From assembly GCA_903839035.1 (NCBI GenBank), contig CAIMAQ010000002.1:62001-126000 (forward strand): a stretch of 64,000 nucleotides of DNA. The letters run 5' to 3'. The translations under genes were made by a program, and so were the position numbers. The notes under the pieces were generated by a model that did not search any database, was not told the origin of the DNA, and saw nothing but the letters and a program-made list of their open reading frames with translations. Source of the stretch: an uncultured Opitutia bacterium (lineage in GTDB: Bacteria; Verrucomicrobiota; Verrucomicrobiia; Opitutales; Opitutaceae). Of the stretch, positions 9,970 through 19,320 are shown piece after piece (within the stretch, counting starts at the first letter, position 1; each line of letters starts with the position of its first letter).

Positions 9970-10065
9970 ATTATTTTCGAATTTCGAATTTCGATTTTCG
10001 ATTACGCGGATTTCGACCAGTGCGGGAGCAGCAATCGAAAATCGAAACTCGAAAACCGAAAATCA
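9970..10065. repeat. AU-rich imperfect palindrome, copy B (rplO-secY gap)
   Basis: About 96 bases of repeated TTTCGAATTTCGAATTTCG on one side and ATCGAAAATCGAAACTCGAAAA on the other, around a centre GACCAGTGCGGGAGCAGC. Same family as 4359-4450. In the minus-strand transcript it would form a long A/U-rich hairpin directly between the rplO stop and the secY start. Confidence 0.8.
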
Positions 10066-10066
10066 G

Positions 10067-10513
10067 TTAGCCGACGATGGCTTGGCCGCCGGCCTTCTCG
10101 ATCTTGGCCTTGGCCGATTCCGAGAATTTCGCCGCGGTGACCTTGAGCGCGCGGCTGATTTCGCCGTCGCCGAGGATCTTGACCGTCTTCTCGCCGCCAC
10201 GGATCAGGCCGCTGGACGCAAGGACCCCGGCGTTGACCTCGGTGACCTTGGCGTCGAGGGACGCGAGGTCGCCGACGTTGAGGATCGCGATCTCGGTGCG
10301 GTGGTTGTAATTGTTGAAGCCGCGGTGCGGGAGCTTGCGGTAAAGGGGCATCTGGCCGCCTTCGAAGCCCGGGCGGATGCTGCTGCCGGAGCGCGCGCTC
10401 TGGCCCTTGCCGCCGCGACCGGAGGTCTTGCCGTGGCCGCCGCCTTCGCCGCAGCCGACGCGCTTCTTGCGGTGAATGGCACCGGCGACGTTCTTGAGTT
10501 CGTGAAGTTTCAT
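10067..10513 (-). CDS. rplO: Large ribosomal subunit protein L15
   Basis: L15 of the 50S subunit, a 23S rRNA binder acting late in assembly. It has 148 residues, with a Gly/Arg-rich N-terminal tail (HRKKRVGCGEGGGHGKTSGR) and the core PHRGFNNY onward. The ATG at 10513 gives the family start MKLHELKN; a longer in-frame reading upstream lies in the rpsE coding region and is rejected. rpmD (L30), which usually precedes rplO, is absent. Confidence 0.97.
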   Translation of the reverse strand: MKLHELKNVAGAIHRKKRVGCGEGGGHGKTSGRGGKGQSARSGSSIRPGFEGGQMPLYRKLPHRGFNNYNHRTEIAILNVGDLASLDAKVTEVNAGVLASSGLIRGGEKTVKILGDGEISRALKVTAAKFSESAKAKIEKAGGQAIVG

Positions 10514-10580
10514 GATGGTTCCTGGGAGGGGGCGCCCCACCCCGCAAAAGTTGCGCGGAGCGGGACTCGGATGGATGGAC

Positions 10581-11270
10581 TTAGAGTTTGTCGGCGTCGG
10601 TGACCGTGGTGCGCATCGACGAGATGTCGGCGGCCATGCGGAGCTGGAGCAGGCCGTTGAGCGTGGCGTGCACGACGGCGATGTGGTTGCTGGAACCCAT
10701 CGACTTCGTGAGCACGTTCTTGACCCCGGCCGCCTCGAGGACGGCGCGGACAGCGCCACCGGCGATGAGGCCGGTACCGGTCGTGGCGGGACGGAGGAGG
10801 ACCTTGCCGCCATCGTATTCACCGAAGACCTCGTGGGGAATGGTGTCGCCCTTGAGCTTGACGCTCACGAGCTTCTTGTGGGCGTTGGCGGTGCCCTTCT
10901 TGATGGCGTCGGGGACCTCGTTGGCCTTGCCGTAGCCGATACCGACCTTGCCCTTGCCGTCGCCGACGACGGCGAGGGCGGAAAAGCTGAAGCGGCGGCC
11001 GCCCTTGACGACCTTGGCACAGCGGTTGATGAAGACGACCTTCTCGATCATCGTCGGGCCGTCGCCCTGGTCCTTGTTGTCGCGGTTGTTGCGGTTGCGG
11101 TCGTCGCGGCGGAAGCCGCCACCGGGACCATCACGGCGGGGGCCGCGGTTGCCACCGGGGCCGCCGGGACCGCGGTTCTCACGAGCGGGTGCGGGGGCAG
11201 ACGTGGGCGCGGCGGCGGGAGCGGTCGGGACGGAAGCGGGAGCGGAAGTGGATTCGTTGCTCATGGGCAT
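10581..11270 (-). CDS. rpsE: Small ribosomal subunit protein S5 with Arg/Gly-rich N-terminal extension
   Basis: S5 sits at the mRNA entry of the 30S subunit and affects accuracy. The conserved core begins near residue 74 ([20 protein letters not shown]) and contains the dsRBD-like domain and [12 protein letters not shown]. The first 73 residues are low complexity: Pro/Ala-rich to about 30, then Arg/Gly/Asn/Asp-rich repeats. The usual length is about 165; this is 229. The start at 11270 lies three bases after the rplR stop; Met3 (11264) is an alternative. Confidence 0.96.
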   Translation of the reverse strand: MPMSNESTSAPASVPTAPAAAPTSAPAPARENRGPGGPGGNRGPRRDGPGGGFRRDDRNRNNRDNKDQGDGPTMIEKVVFINRCAKVVKGGRRFSFSALAVVGDGKGKVGIGYGKANEVPDAIKKGTANAHKKLVSVKLKGDTIPHEVFGEYDGGKVLLRPATTGTGLIAGGAVRAVLEAAGVKNVLTKSMGSSNHIAVVHATLNGLLQLRMAADISSMRTTVTDADKL

Positions 11271-11273
11271 GGA

Positions 11274-11636
11274 TTAAAACTGGAGGCCACCTTCGCGCGC
11301 GGCGTCGGCGAACACTTTGACTTTACCGTGATAAAGGGCGCCGGCGCGGTCGAACACGACCGAGGCGATGCCCGCGGCCTTCGCCTTGGCGGCGAAAGCG
11401 ACCCCGAGGGCCTTGGCCCCGGCGAGATTGGCGGCGAGCTTCTGCTTGCGCAGCTCGGGCGCGAGGGTGCCGAGAAACACGAGCGTCACGCCCTTGTCGT
11501 CGTCGACCGCCTGCGCGTAGATGTGCTTCGTGGAGAAGCGCACGGTGAGGCGCGGCCGGAGGGCGGTGCCATTGACCTTCTTGCGGATTCTCCAGCGACG
11601 TTTTTGGAGGAGGCTGGCTTTGCGAATGGTATTCAT
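11274..11636 (-). CDS. rplR: Large ribosomal subunit protein L18
   Basis: L18 binds 5S rRNA with L5 and L25 in the central protuberance. It has 120 residues with the basic N-terminus [11 protein letters not shown], the core [15 protein letters not shown], and the C-terminal [25 protein letters not shown], a close family match. It is tightly packed between rplF (8-base gap) and rpsE (3 bases). Confidence 0.98.
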   Translation of the reverse strand: MNTIRKASLLQKRRWRIRKKVNGTALRPRLTVRFSTKHIYAQAVDDDKGVTLVFLGTLAPELRKQKLAANLAGAKALGVAFAAKAKAAGIASVVFDRAGALYHGKVKVFADAAREGGLQF

Positions 11637-11644
11637 GGGTGGCC

Positions 11645-12181
11645 TTAGGCGACGGTCTTACCTTCTTTGCGGCGGACGCGCTCGCCGACGATGCGGACGC
11701 CCTTGCCCTTGTAGGGCTCCGGCGGGTAGTAGCTGCGGATTTCCGCGGTGACGGCGCCGACAAGCTGTTTGTCCGCGCCCTCGACCTTGACCTTGGTCTG
11801 GTCGGTGACGGTGAGTTTGATGCCCGCGGGGATCTCCATCAGGATGGGATGCGAGTAGCCGAGGGCGAGGTCGAGCGAAGTGCCCTTGAGGTTGGCCTTG
11901 AAGCCGACGCCCTGGATTTCGAGCTCCTTGACGTAGCCCTCGGTCACGCCCTTGACCATGCCGGCGACGATCGAGCGCGCGGTGCCATACATGGCATTCG
12001 CGAAGCGCGTGTCCTCGGTCGGGGCGAAGGTGACCTTGTTGTCGGCCACGGTGACTTTGACGGCGGAGGCGAAGGTCTTCTGGACCTTGCCCTTGGGGCC
12101 CTCGACGTGGACGGTGCCGTTGGTGACGGTGACCTTGACCTTGTCGGGGATAAGAACGGGTTGTTTGCCAATACGGCTCAT
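11645..12181 (-). CDS. rplF: Large ribosomal subunit protein L6
   Basis: L6 lies at the factor-binding site near the sarcin-ricin loop. Two repeated L6 domains are seen in 178 residues, ending with the signature [11 protein letters not shown]. The ATG at 12181 gives the standard MSRIGKQPV start; 14 further residues upstream overlap rpsH-proximal sequence and have no family support. Confidence 0.97.
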   Translation of the reverse strand: MSRIGKQPVLIPDKVKVTVTNGTVHVEGPKGKVQKTFASAVKVTVADNKVTFAPTEDTRFANAMYGTARSIVAGMVKGVTEGYVKELEIQGVGFKANLKGTSLDLALGYSHPILMEIPAGIKLTVTDQTKVKVEGADKQLVGAVTAEIRSYYPPEPYKGKGVRIVGERVRRKEGKTVA

Positions 12182-12194
12182 GGTGCGCGGCGGG

Positions 12195-12587
12195 TTACCA
12201 AACGTTGCAAAGCAGTTCACCACCGGCCTTGGAGCGGCGGCAGTCTTGGTCCTTGAGGAGACCCTTGGAGGTCGAGAGGATGCTGATGCCGAGGCCGTTG
12301 AGCACGCGCGGGATCTCAGTGTAGCCGTAGTAGAGGCGGCGGCCGGGCGAGGAGACGCGGACGAGGCCCGTGATGGCGGGGGCGCCGGCGACGTACTTCA
12401 TCGTGACGACGAGGGTCTTGTGGCCCTCAGCGCTGGTGCTGTCCTTGTAGCCGGCGACATAGCCCTCGGTGGTGAGGATGGCGGCGATGGACTCGCGGAG
12501 TTTGGAGTGCGGGGAGGAGCACTCGGCAAGGCCGGCCTTCGACGCATTGCGGAGGCGGGTCAGGAAATCACTGATCGGATCGGTCAT
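12195..12587 (-). CDS. rpsH: Small ribosomal subunit protein S8
   Basis: S8 binds the central domain of 16S rRNA and in E. coli represses the spc operon. It has 130 residues, with start MTDPISDFLTRLRNAS and C-terminal signature GLGISILSTSKGLLKD. The tail contains two Cys and ends LLCNVW, near the family consensus GE(L/I)LCYVW. Confidence 0.98.
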   Translation of the reverse strand: MTDPISDFLTRLRNASKAGLAECSSPHSKLRESIAAILTTEGYVAGYKDSTSAEGHKTLVVTMKYVAGAPAITGLVRVSSPGRRLYYGYTEIPRVLNGLGISILSTSKGLLKDQDCRRSKAGGELLCNVW

Positions 12588-12647
12588 GGTGGATGTGGGT
12601 TGGGCAGTGACGGCGGGTCATATCCGACTCCCGCCGCCGGTTGAAAT

Positions 12648-12953
12648 TTACCAGGAGGACTTGGTGACGCCGGGAATCTTGCCGTTCAGGGCGAGTTCGC
12701 GGAAGGTGATGCGGGAGACGCCGAACTTGCCGATGTAGGCGCGCGGGCGGCCGCTCATGGAGCAGCGGTTGCGGATGCGGACCTTGGAGGAATCCTTCGG
12801 GAGCTTCGCGAGCTTTTTCTGCGCGGCGAAGAACTCGACGTCGTTGGTGGCCGGGTTGGCGAGGATCGCCTTCAGCTCGGCGCGTTTGGGCGCGAACTTG
12901 GCGACGAGACGGATGCGCTTCTTGTTGCGTTCGATGGCGGAGGTTTTCGGCAT
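12648..12953 (-). CDS. rpsN: Small ribosomal subunit protein S14, zinc-free type
   Basis: S14 of the 30S head. It has 101 residues, the length of the zinc-independent (C-minus) form. Only one Cys is present, in [11 protein letters not shown], so the CxxC pair of the short zinc form is missing. The ATG at 12953 gives [13 protein letters not shown]; the upstream in-frame reading is antiparallel noise inside rplE. Start and end are conserved (GVTKSSW). Confidence 0.97.
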   Translation of the reverse strand: MPKTSAIERNKKRIRLVAKFAPKRAELKAILANPATNDVEFFAAQKKLAKLPKDSSKVRIRNRCSMSGRPRAYIGKFGVSRITFRELALNGKIPGVTKSSW

Positions 12954-12966
12954 GGCGCGGGAAAGG

Positions 12967-13542
12967 TTAGGCGGCGGTGGTTTTCTGGGGGGCGGACTCG
13001 GTGCGGCGGAAGGGCATGCCGAGCAGGCGGAGCAGCTCGCGGCCCTCGTCGTCGGTCTCGGCCGTGGTGACGATGGTGATGTCGAGGCCCATGGTCTTCT
13101 TGACGTTTTCCACGGTGATCTCGGGGAAGATGGTGAAGTCGGTGATGCCGATGTTGTAGTTGCCCTGGCCGTCGAGCTTGGGCGACGTGCCGCGGAAGTC
13201 GCGGATGGTGGGGAGCGCCACCGCGAGGAGGCGGTAAAGGAACTCCCACATGGCGTTGCCGCGGAGGGTGACGTGGCAGCCGACAACCTGGTTGGGCTTC
13301 AGCTTGAAATTGGCGATGGCCTTGCGGGACCGGGCGAGCACGGGCTTCTGGCCGGCAATGGTCGTCATGTCGCGCTGGACGTCAGCGATCTGGTTCTTGT
13401 CCGCGTCGGCGTCGATGCCGGTGTTCAGGTTGATCTTGGAGATCTTCGGGACCTGGTGCTTGTTTTTGTAGCCGCGGCTCTTCACGAGCTCAGGGGCGAC
13501 CTGCTCCGTGTAGAGTTTCTTGAGAGTGGGAACGTAGCTCAT
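12967..13542 (-). CDS. rplE: Large ribosomal subunit protein L5
   Basis: L5 binds 5S rRNA and contacts the P-site tRNA and S13. It has 191 residues, with the core [24 protein letters not shown] and [11 protein letters not shown], and the late motif [18 protein letters not shown]. The C-terminus carries a short extra tail (APQKTTAA). It is separated from rplX by an unusual 74-base gap in which I see no gene. Confidence 0.98.
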   Translation of the reverse strand: MSYVPTLKKLYTEQVAPELVKSRGYKNKHQVPKISKINLNTGIDADADKNQIADVQRDMTTIAGQKPVLARSRKAIANFKLKPNQVVGCHVTLRGNAMWEFLYRLLAVALPTIRDFRGTSPKLDGQGNYNIGITDFTIFPEITVENVKKTMGLDITIVTTAETDDEGRELLRLLGMPFRRTESAPQKTTAA

Positions 13543-13616
13543 GGCGAGGAAAGTTTGGGTGGAAAAGGGTCAGTAACGCAGGCGCGCAGGCGGTTTGGCA
13601 AGCGCGCAGTGGCGGA

Positions 13617-13892
13617 TCAGGCGGTGGCGGGCGCGGGCTTCTTGCGTTTGCTGGCGTCGAAGGTCGCCTGCAGCATGAGGTTGGAGATGTGCACGGAACC
13701 CTCGCGCTCGGCGATGGTGCCCTGCGGATGCTCCTGCGACTTCTTGAGATGGCGCTTGATCATGGCGACTCCCTCGATGCGGGCGCGCGACTTGGCGGCC
13801 AGGATCTCGAGGATCTTGCCTGTCTTGCCCTTGTGGGAACCGGCGATGACGACGACGGCGTCGCCGCGCTTGACGTGAAATTTCGTGGCCAT
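13617..13892 (-). CDS. rplX: Large ribosomal subunit protein L24
   Basis: L24 is an assembly initiator of the 50S subunit at the tunnel exit. It has 91 residues with a KOW motif near the start (KRGDAVVVIAGSHKGKTGKI) and the KKSQEHPQGTIAEREGSVHISN segment. It is shorter than the usual 102-105 residues because the C-terminus is abbreviated. One base separates it from rplN. Confidence 0.97.
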   Translation of the reverse strand: MATKFHVKRGDAVVVIAGSHKGKTGKILEILAAKSRARIEGVAMIKRHLKKSQEHPQGTIAEREGSVHISNLMLQATFDASKRKKPAPATA

Positions 13893-13893
13893 G

Positions 13894-14259
13894 TTAGAGA
13901 ACCTCCGGAGCGAGCGAGATGATCTTCATGAAATTCTTCGCGCGCAGCTCGCGGGCGACGGGGCCGAAGATGCGCGTACCGCGCGGGTTGTTGGTGGCGT
14001 CGATCAGGACGATCGCGTTGCTGTCAAAGCGCAGGTAGCTGCCATCGGCGCGGCGGACCGCGGCCTTCGTGCGGACGACGACGGCCTTGGCGACCTCGCC
14101 CTTCTTCACGGTGGCTTCGGTCGAGCTTTGCTTGATGTGGACGGTGATGATGTCGCCCACGCCGGCCGTGTCCGTGATCTGGCCCTTGCGGCTGATCATG
14201 GCGGCTCGGCGGGCACCGGTGTTGTCGGCGACTTCGAGAATGGAACGCAGTTGAATCAT
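13894..14259 (-). CDS. rplN: Large ribosomal subunit protein L14
   Basis: L14 lies at the subunit interface and binds ribosomal silencing factor in many bacteria. It has 121 residues, the normal length, with start [17 protein letters not shown], internal [20 protein letters not shown] and end [12 protein letters not shown]. Confidence 0.98.
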   Translation of the reverse strand: MIQLRSILEVADNTGARRAAMISRKGQITDTAGVGDIITVHIKQSSTEATVKKGEVAKAVVVRTKAAVRRADGSYLRFDSNAIVLIDATNNPRGTRIFGPVARELRAKNFMKIISLAPEVL

Positions 14260-14297
14260 GGCGGAACTCCGGTGGAGAAAAGGTTAGGGAAAGGCGC

Positions 14298-14639
14298 TCA
14301 GGCCTTGGTGATCTTGGTGGGAACGGTCTCGGCGACATCCTTTTCGGAAATCGCAACGCCGATGTCGGCCACGGCGGCCTGGACGACGGAAATGACGCGC
14401 CAGCGCTTGAGGCGGCTGAGCGGGCGGGTCTCCATGACCTCGACCTTGTCGCCGACCTTGGTCTCGTTCTTCTCGTCATGCACGTGGAGCACGGTCTGAC
14501 GGTTGACGACCTTGTGGTAGAGCGGGTGCGGGGTCTTGTAGGCGATGGTGACCTTGACGGACTTGTCGCCGGAGCGGCTCGTGACGAAGCCGATCTGGGT
14601 TTTGCGCGAATTGCGCGAGCCGGGAGTGACGGAGGACAT
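14298..14639 (-). CDS. rpsQ: Small ribosomal subunit protein S17
   Basis: S17 is a primary 16S rRNA binder with an OB fold. The core (about 8-85) contains VTSRSGDKSVKV and KVGDKVEVMETRPLSRLKRW. At 113 residues it carries a C-terminal extension of about 25 residues beyond the usual 80-90. It lies between rpmC (26 bases) and rplN (38 bases). Confidence 0.97.
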   Translation of the reverse strand: MSSVTPGSRNSRKTQIGFVTSRSGDKSVKVTIAYKTPHPLYHKVVNRQTVLHVHDEKNETKVGDKVEVMETRPLSRLKRWRVISVVQAAVADIGVAISEKDVAETVPTKITKA

Positions 14640-14665
14640 GGCGGTAAGTGGGTTCAGGCGGACGC

Positions 14666-14869
14666 TCAGGCGGCGACGGCCGCGCGTTTCTTTTCGTTGA
14701 GGATGGTTTCGAGGCGGGCGACGTCCTTGCGCAGGGTGCGCAGTTCATGGGTCTTTTCGACCTGGCCGGTCTGGCGGCGCATGCGGAGCTGGAGGAGCTG
14801 CTCGCGGATCTCGCGGAGCTTGGTGGTAATCTCAGCCGGGGCGAGATCGCGGATTTCTTTGGAAGTCAT
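14666..14869 (-). CDS. rpmC: Large ribosomal subunit protein L29
   Basis: L29 is a two-helix protein at the tunnel exit where SRP and trigger factor dock. It has 67 residues, start MTSKEIRDL, and the family pattern [18 protein letters not shown] then [17 protein letters not shown]. It is in the normal rplP-rpmC-rpsQ order. Confidence 0.97.
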   Translation of the reverse strand: MTSKEIRDLAPAEITTKLREIREQLLQLRMRRQTGQVEKTHELRTLRKDVARLETILNEKKRAAVAA

Positions 14870-14904
14870 GACGGAACGGGATGGAAGTTTAGCGGCCGGA
14901 GGCC

Positions 14905-15327
14905 TCAGGAAGCGGCGCCATCGCGGACGATGAAGCGGCAGTGGAAGGGCAGTTTCGCGTCGGCGAGGCGGAAGGCCTCCTTGGCGACGGTGGTGGGAAT
15001 GCCGGAGAGCTCGAAGAGGACGGCGCCGGGCTTGATGACGGCGACGTAGAACTCGACCGGGCCCTTGCCCTGGCCCATGCGGGTCTCGGCGGGCTTCTTG
15101 GTGACGGGCTTGTGCGGGAACACGCGGATCCAGAGCTTACCCTTGCGCTTGAGGTGGCGCGAGATGGTGACGCGCGCGGCCTCGATCTGCTGGCCGGTCA
15201 TGGGGCCGCGGGTGAGCGACTGCAGGCCGTACTCGCCGAAGGCGAGCGTGTTGCCGCGCTTGGCATTGCCGGCGCGGGAGCCTTTTTGCGATTTGCGGTA
15301 TTTGGTGCGAGCGGGAGCGAGAGCCAT
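14905..15327 (-). CDS. rplP: Large ribosomal subunit protein L16
   Basis: L16 sits at the A-site finger and helps place the acceptor arm of tRNA. It has 140 residues, with start [16 protein letters not shown], then [19 protein letters not shown]-like [16 protein letters not shown], and [15 protein letters not shown]. All blocks are conserved. Its stop is 35 bases ahead of rpmC. Confidence 0.98.
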   Translation of the reverse strand: MALAPARTKYRKSQKGSRAGNAKRGNTLAFGEYGLQSLTRGPMTGQQIEAARVTISRHLKRKGKLWIRVFPHKPVTKKPAETRMGQGKGPVEFYVAVIKPGAVLFELSGIPTTVAKEAFRLADAKLPFHCRFIVRDGAAS

Positions 15328-15367
15328 GGGAGAATTCTCCTAAATTTCGGGATGCGCGGGAGCGCGA

Positions 15368-16000
<633 letters not shown>

Positions 16001-16008
16001 GGTAAAGG

Positions 16009-16350
16009 TTAGTTGGAGTTGCCGTCAGAGAGGACGATGCGGATGTGCGACATTTTCTTGCGGCGGGGCATCGCGGTACCGCGGGCGCCGGCCTTGAAGC
16101 GCTTGAGGACGGGACCGTTCTCGATGATGGCGAGCTTCACGATGAGGCTGTCGGCCGAGAGGTTGTTGTTGTTCTCGGCGTTCGCGATGGCGCTCTTGAG
16201 CGTCTTGGCGATGAGGCGGGCGGACTTGCGCGGGATGAGACCCAGATAGTCGACGGCCTCCGGGGCCTTGCGACCCTGGATGGTGTTGGCCACTTCGCGC
16301 ATTTTCTTGGGCGACATGCGCGCGTAGCGGGTGAGAGCTTGGACTTCCAT
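16009..16350 (-). CDS. rplV: Large ribosomal subunit protein L22
   Basis: L22 lines the exit tunnel with its beta-hairpin loop. It has 113 residues, with start [20 protein letters not shown], and [18 protein letters not shown] preceding the tunnel loop [18 protein letters not shown], the region where macrolide-resistance changes map in other species. It looks wild-type. An 86-base spacer separates it from rpsS. Confidence 0.98.
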   Translation of the reverse strand: MEVQALTRYARMSPKKMREVANTIQGRKAPEAVDYLGLIPRKSARLIAKTLKSAIANAENNNNLSADSLIVKLAIIENGPVLKRFKAGARGTAMPRRKKMSHIRIVLSDGNSN

Positions 16351-16436
16351 GATGGTTTAGATTCCGGTTAAGGCGGCAGCAGCGCGCGGGGCGCCCTGCC
16401 CTTTCGGGTTCGATATGGGTGTGGTTAAAGGGCGGT

Positions 16437-16712
16437 TTAGATTTCCTTGCGCGTCATGCCGCCGTGCGACTTGAAGATGCGCGTCGGGGCGAACTCGCCG
16501 AGCTTGTGGCCGACCATGTTCTCGGAGACGTGGACGGCGATGAAGACCTTGCCGTTGTGCACGCTGAACGTGTGGCCGATGAAGTCGGGGGTGATGGTCG
16601 AGCGACGCGACCAAGTCTGGATGGGCTTTTTGGCGCCGGCCTTGGTGGCCTTCTCGATTTTCTCGAGGAGGTGATAGTCGACGAAGAAGCCTTTTTTGAT
16701 GGAACGTGCCAT
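16437..16712 (-). CDS. rpsS: Small ribosomal subunit protein S19
   Basis: S19 of the 30S head, forming a pair with S13. It has 91 residues, start [15 protein letters not shown], with signature [20 protein letters not shown] and [15 protein letters not shown]. It lies 18 bases after rplB. Confidence 0.98.
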   Translation of the reverse strand: MARSIKKGFFVDYHLLEKIEKATKAGAKKPIQTWSRRSTITPDFIGHTFSVHNGKVFIAVHVSENMVGHKLGEFAPTRIFKSHGGMTRKEI

Positions 16713-16730
16713 GGTGCGAAAGGGGCGGGG

Positions 16731-17597
16731 TTACTTCTTGCCGCGGGGTTTGCGGCCGTTGTGGTGGACGATGATCATGCTGTTCGAGAGCTTCGAGCGG
16801 CGGCGGGTGACGTAGCCCTTGGCGAGCTGGCCCCACGGGGACACGAGGTGCTGGCGACCGCCACCACCCTTGGACTTGCCCTGGCCGCCACCGTTAGGGT
16901 GGTCGACGGGGTTCATGGCGACGCCGCGGACGGTCGGGCGGACGCCGAGCCAGCGGCGGCGGCCGGCCTTGCCGAGCGACTGCTTGTTGTGGTCGCCGTT
17001 GCCGATGGAGCCGATGGTGGCGCGGCAATTCGGATGCACCAGGCGGAGTTCGCCCGAGGGCATTTTGAGCTGGGCCTGGCCGTTCTCGACGGCGATCAAC
17101 TCGGCGCTGGTGCCGGCGCCGCGGGCGATCTGGGCGCCACGGCCGGGGACGAGCTCAACCGCGTGCACGAGCGTGGACGGCGGGATGAGGGCCAGCGGGA
17201 AGTTGTTGCCGACGAGGAAATCGTTCGTCGTGGCCTTGTTGGAGGTCACGATGGTGGCGCCGACCGCGAGGCCCTCGGGGGCGAGGATGTAGCGCTTCTC
17301 CCCCGTCGCGTAGGCGAGCAGGGCGATGTTGGCGGACCGGTTCGGGTCGTACTCGATCGCGTGGACGCGGGCGGGCAGGTCGAGGAGGTCGCGCTTGAAG
17401 TCGATGATGCGGTACAGCTGCTTGTGACCGCCGCCGCGGTGGCGGGAGGTGACGCGGCCGTAGACGTTGCGGCCGCCGGTCTTGTGCTTGGACTCGGTGA
17501 GGGCCTTCTGGGGGCGCTTCTTCGAAAGCCCCTTCTCCATGTTGAGGGAGGTGAAGCGGCCGGAAGGCGTGAGCGGGCGGAAGGAATGGATGGGCAT
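16731..17597 (-). CDS. rplB: Large ribosomal subunit protein L2
   Basis: L2 is needed for subunit joining and peptidyl transferase. It has 288 residues, slightly longer than the usual 273-277. The N-terminal OB and SH3-like domains (RHRGGGHKQLYR, KRYILAPEGL) are followed by the universally conserved C-terminal segment GVAMNPVDHPNGGG, whose His is the catalytic-centre residue. The end RGKK is basic. Confidence 0.98.
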   Translation of the reverse strand: MPIHSFRPLTPSGRFTSLNMEKGLSKKRPQKALTESKHKTGGRNVYGRVTSRHRGGGHKQLYRIIDFKRDLLDLPARVHAIEYDPNRSANIALLAYATGEKRYILAPEGLAVGATIVTSNKATTNDFLVGNNFPLALIPPSTLVHAVELVPGRGAQIARGAGTSAELIAVENGQAQLKMPSGELRLVHPNCRATIGSIGNGDHNKQSLGKAGRRRWLGVRPTVRGVAMNPVDHPNGGGQGKSKGGGGRQHLVSPWGQLAKGYVTRRRSKLSNSMIIVHHNGRKPRGKK

Positions 17598-17623
17598 GGT
17601 GTGGGTCTCCGGGGGAGCGGCGC

Positions 17624-17905
17624 TTAGACGAGCTCGATCTTGTCGCCCGCCTTGAGGGTCACGATCGCCTTCTTGAAGTCGGAGGTCATGCTCGGGCGGC
17701 CGGCGCGGCTCTTCTTGTTCTTGCCGGGATAGTTTTGGACGTTCACGCGGCGGACCGTGACCTTGAAGGTCTTTTCGACGGCCTCGGCGATGGCGTGCTT
17801 GTTAGCGTAGCGGAACACCTCAAAGGTGTACTGGCCCAGCTCGGAGCTGAGCTTGCTGGACTTCTCGGAGAGAAGCATCTGTTTGAGAACCTTGTGGGCG
17901 TTCAT
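17624..17905 (-). CDS. rplW: Large ribosomal subunit protein L23
   Basis: L23 is the docking site for trigger factor and SRP at the tunnel exit. It has 93 residues, with LLSEKSSKLSSELGQYTFEV and the conserved KANKHAIAEAVEKTFKVTV-like helix-strand (YANKHAIAEAVEKTFKVTVR). Its ATG shares one base with the rplD stop (TGATG), so translation is likely coupled. Confidence 0.98.
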   Translation of the reverse strand: MNAHKVLKQMLLSEKSSKLSSELGQYTFEVFRYANKHAIAEAVEKTFKVTVRRVNVQNYPGKNKKSRAGRPSMTSDFKKAIVTLKAGDKIELV

Positions 17906-18540
17906 CAGTTTTTACCTCCGGTGACGCGGGCGATGATCGCCTCGAGCGCCTTCGTGCTGACGATGATTTTCTTGTACTGCGCGAGATCGAGGGTGTTGAG
18001 CTTCGCGGCCTCCTGGAGGGAGACGCGCTCGATGTTGCGGGAAGCGCGGGTGGCCTCGGCGGCGAACGGGGCGTCCACCAAGAGCACGCGGCCCTTGGGC
18101 GCGATGCGGGTGACGACCTGGTTCATGGCCTTGGTCTTGCCGGTCGTGGCGACGAACGCCTCGATGACGGCGATTTCACCGGCGACGGCGCGGTCGAAGA
18201 GGGCGCGGCTGAAAGCGAGGTCCTTCACCTTGCCATTGATCTTCTTGGAATAGTCGCGCGGCTTCGGGCCGAACACGACGCCACCCCCACCCCACAAGGG
18301 CGAGCGGATGGAGCCGGCGCGGGCGCGGCCGGTACCCTTCTGGCGCCACGGCTTCTTGCCACCGCCGCGGACTTCGCCGCGGGTCTTGGTGGAATGCGTG
18401 CCCTGGCGGTTGTTGGCATTGATGGCGACGATGACTTCCTTCACGGCCTGGAGGCCCTTGTCGCCCTCGAACACGGGGAGACCGGCGAAATCCTTTTCGC
18501 TGCTGGTCGTCCCATCGGAATTAAAAACGGTAAGTTTCAT
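17905..18540 (-). CDS. rplD: Large ribosomal subunit protein L4
   Basis: L4 reaches into the exit tunnel and in E. coli also represses the S10 operon. It has 211 residues, with the tunnel-loop signature GGGKKPWRQKGTGRARAGS and the flank IRSPLWGGGGVVFGPKPRDY. The globular domain follows to the end. Directly coupled to rplW. Confidence 0.98.
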   Translation of the reverse strand: MKLTVFNSDGTTSSEKDFAGLPVFEGDKGLQAVKEVIVAINANNRQGTHSTKTRGEVRGGGKKPWRQKGTGRARAGSIRSPLWGGGGVVFGPKPRDYSKKINGKVKDLAFSRALFDRAVAGEIAVIEAFVATTGKTKAMNQVVTRIAPKGRVLLVDAPFAAEATRASRNIERVSLQEAAKLNTLDLAQYKKIIVSTKALEAIIARVTGGKN

Positions 18541-18557
18541 GGCTGGATATCTCCGGG

Positions 18558-19211
18558 TTAGGCTTTGACGACCCTGGGTTGACCCTTGATGGCCGAGCGG
18601 ACGATGACATCGTCACCATTCGCACCGGGGATCGCGCCCTTGACCAGGATAAGGTTTTTCTCGGCGAGGATCTTGACCACGCGGAGGTTTTGCACGGTGC
18701 GGGCGTCGGTGCCCATGTGGCCGGGCATGCGCTGGTTTTTCCACACGCGACCGGGGGTCTGGCGCATACCGACCGAGCCGATGCGGCGGTGGAACATGGA
18801 GCCGTGCGCGGCGGGACCGCCGGCGACACGGAAGCGTTTCACGACACCTTGGAAGCCCTTGCCCTTGGTGACGCCGATGACGTCCACCAGCTGGCCCTCC
18901 GTGAAGGCAGCGACGGTGACGATGTCACCGACCTTGAGCGTGGACGCGGCGGTGAGGCGGACCTCGCTGAGCACGCGGGGCGTGTCGGTGAGACCGGCCT
19001 TGGCGGCGTGCTGCTGCTCGGCCTTGGAAGTGTTCTTGGGCTTCTTTTTGGAGAAGCCGATCTGGACGGCGTGGTAGCCGTCGGTTTCCGTGGTCTTGAC
19101 TTGGACGACGGCGCAGGGGCCGGCCTCGACCACGGTGACCGGGATCAGACAGTTTGCACTGTCGTAGACCTGGGTCATGCCGATTTTTTTGCCTAGAAGC
19201 GATGAGATCAT
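18558..19211 (-). CDS. rplC: Large ribosomal subunit protein L3
   Basis: L3 reaches the peptidyl transferase centre through a long loop. It has 217 residues, start MISSLLGKKIGMTQVYD, and the conserved loop GKGFQGVVKRFRVAGGPAAHGS then RRIGSVGMRQTPGRVWKN. The glutamine that PrmB methylates in other species is recognisable in GKGFQG. A 109-base leader separates it from rpsJ. Confidence 0.98.
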   Translation of the reverse strand: MISSLLGKKIGMTQVYDSANCLIPVTVVEAGPCAVVQVKTTETDGYHAVQIGFSKKKPKNTSKAEQQHAAKAGLTDTPRVLSEVRLTAASTLKVGDIVTVAAFTEGQLVDVIGVTKGKGFQGVVKRFRVAGGPAAHGSMFHRRIGSVGMRQTPGRVWKNQRMPGHMGTDARTVQNLRVVKILAEKNLILVKGAIPGANGDDVIVRSAIKGQPRVVKA

Positions 19212-19320
19212 GGGCTAAGTGGTAGGTGGAAGAATTTCCGTTTAACGACCTACATTAGTCGAAACCTGGCGGTCCCGCAGGGGGGACACAGGCAACTGCT
19301 AACGTTGTAAGTTAAGAAAT
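19212..19320 (-). promoter_or_regulatory. rpsJ-rplC spacer with a hairpin
   Basis: A 109-base spacer, long for this packed cluster. On the minus strand a GTCCC/GGGAC stem flanked by CCTG/CAGG (19265-19292) could fold. No convincing -35/-10 pair or T-tract terminator follows it. It may be a leader or processing site for the rplC transcript. Confidence 0.35.
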
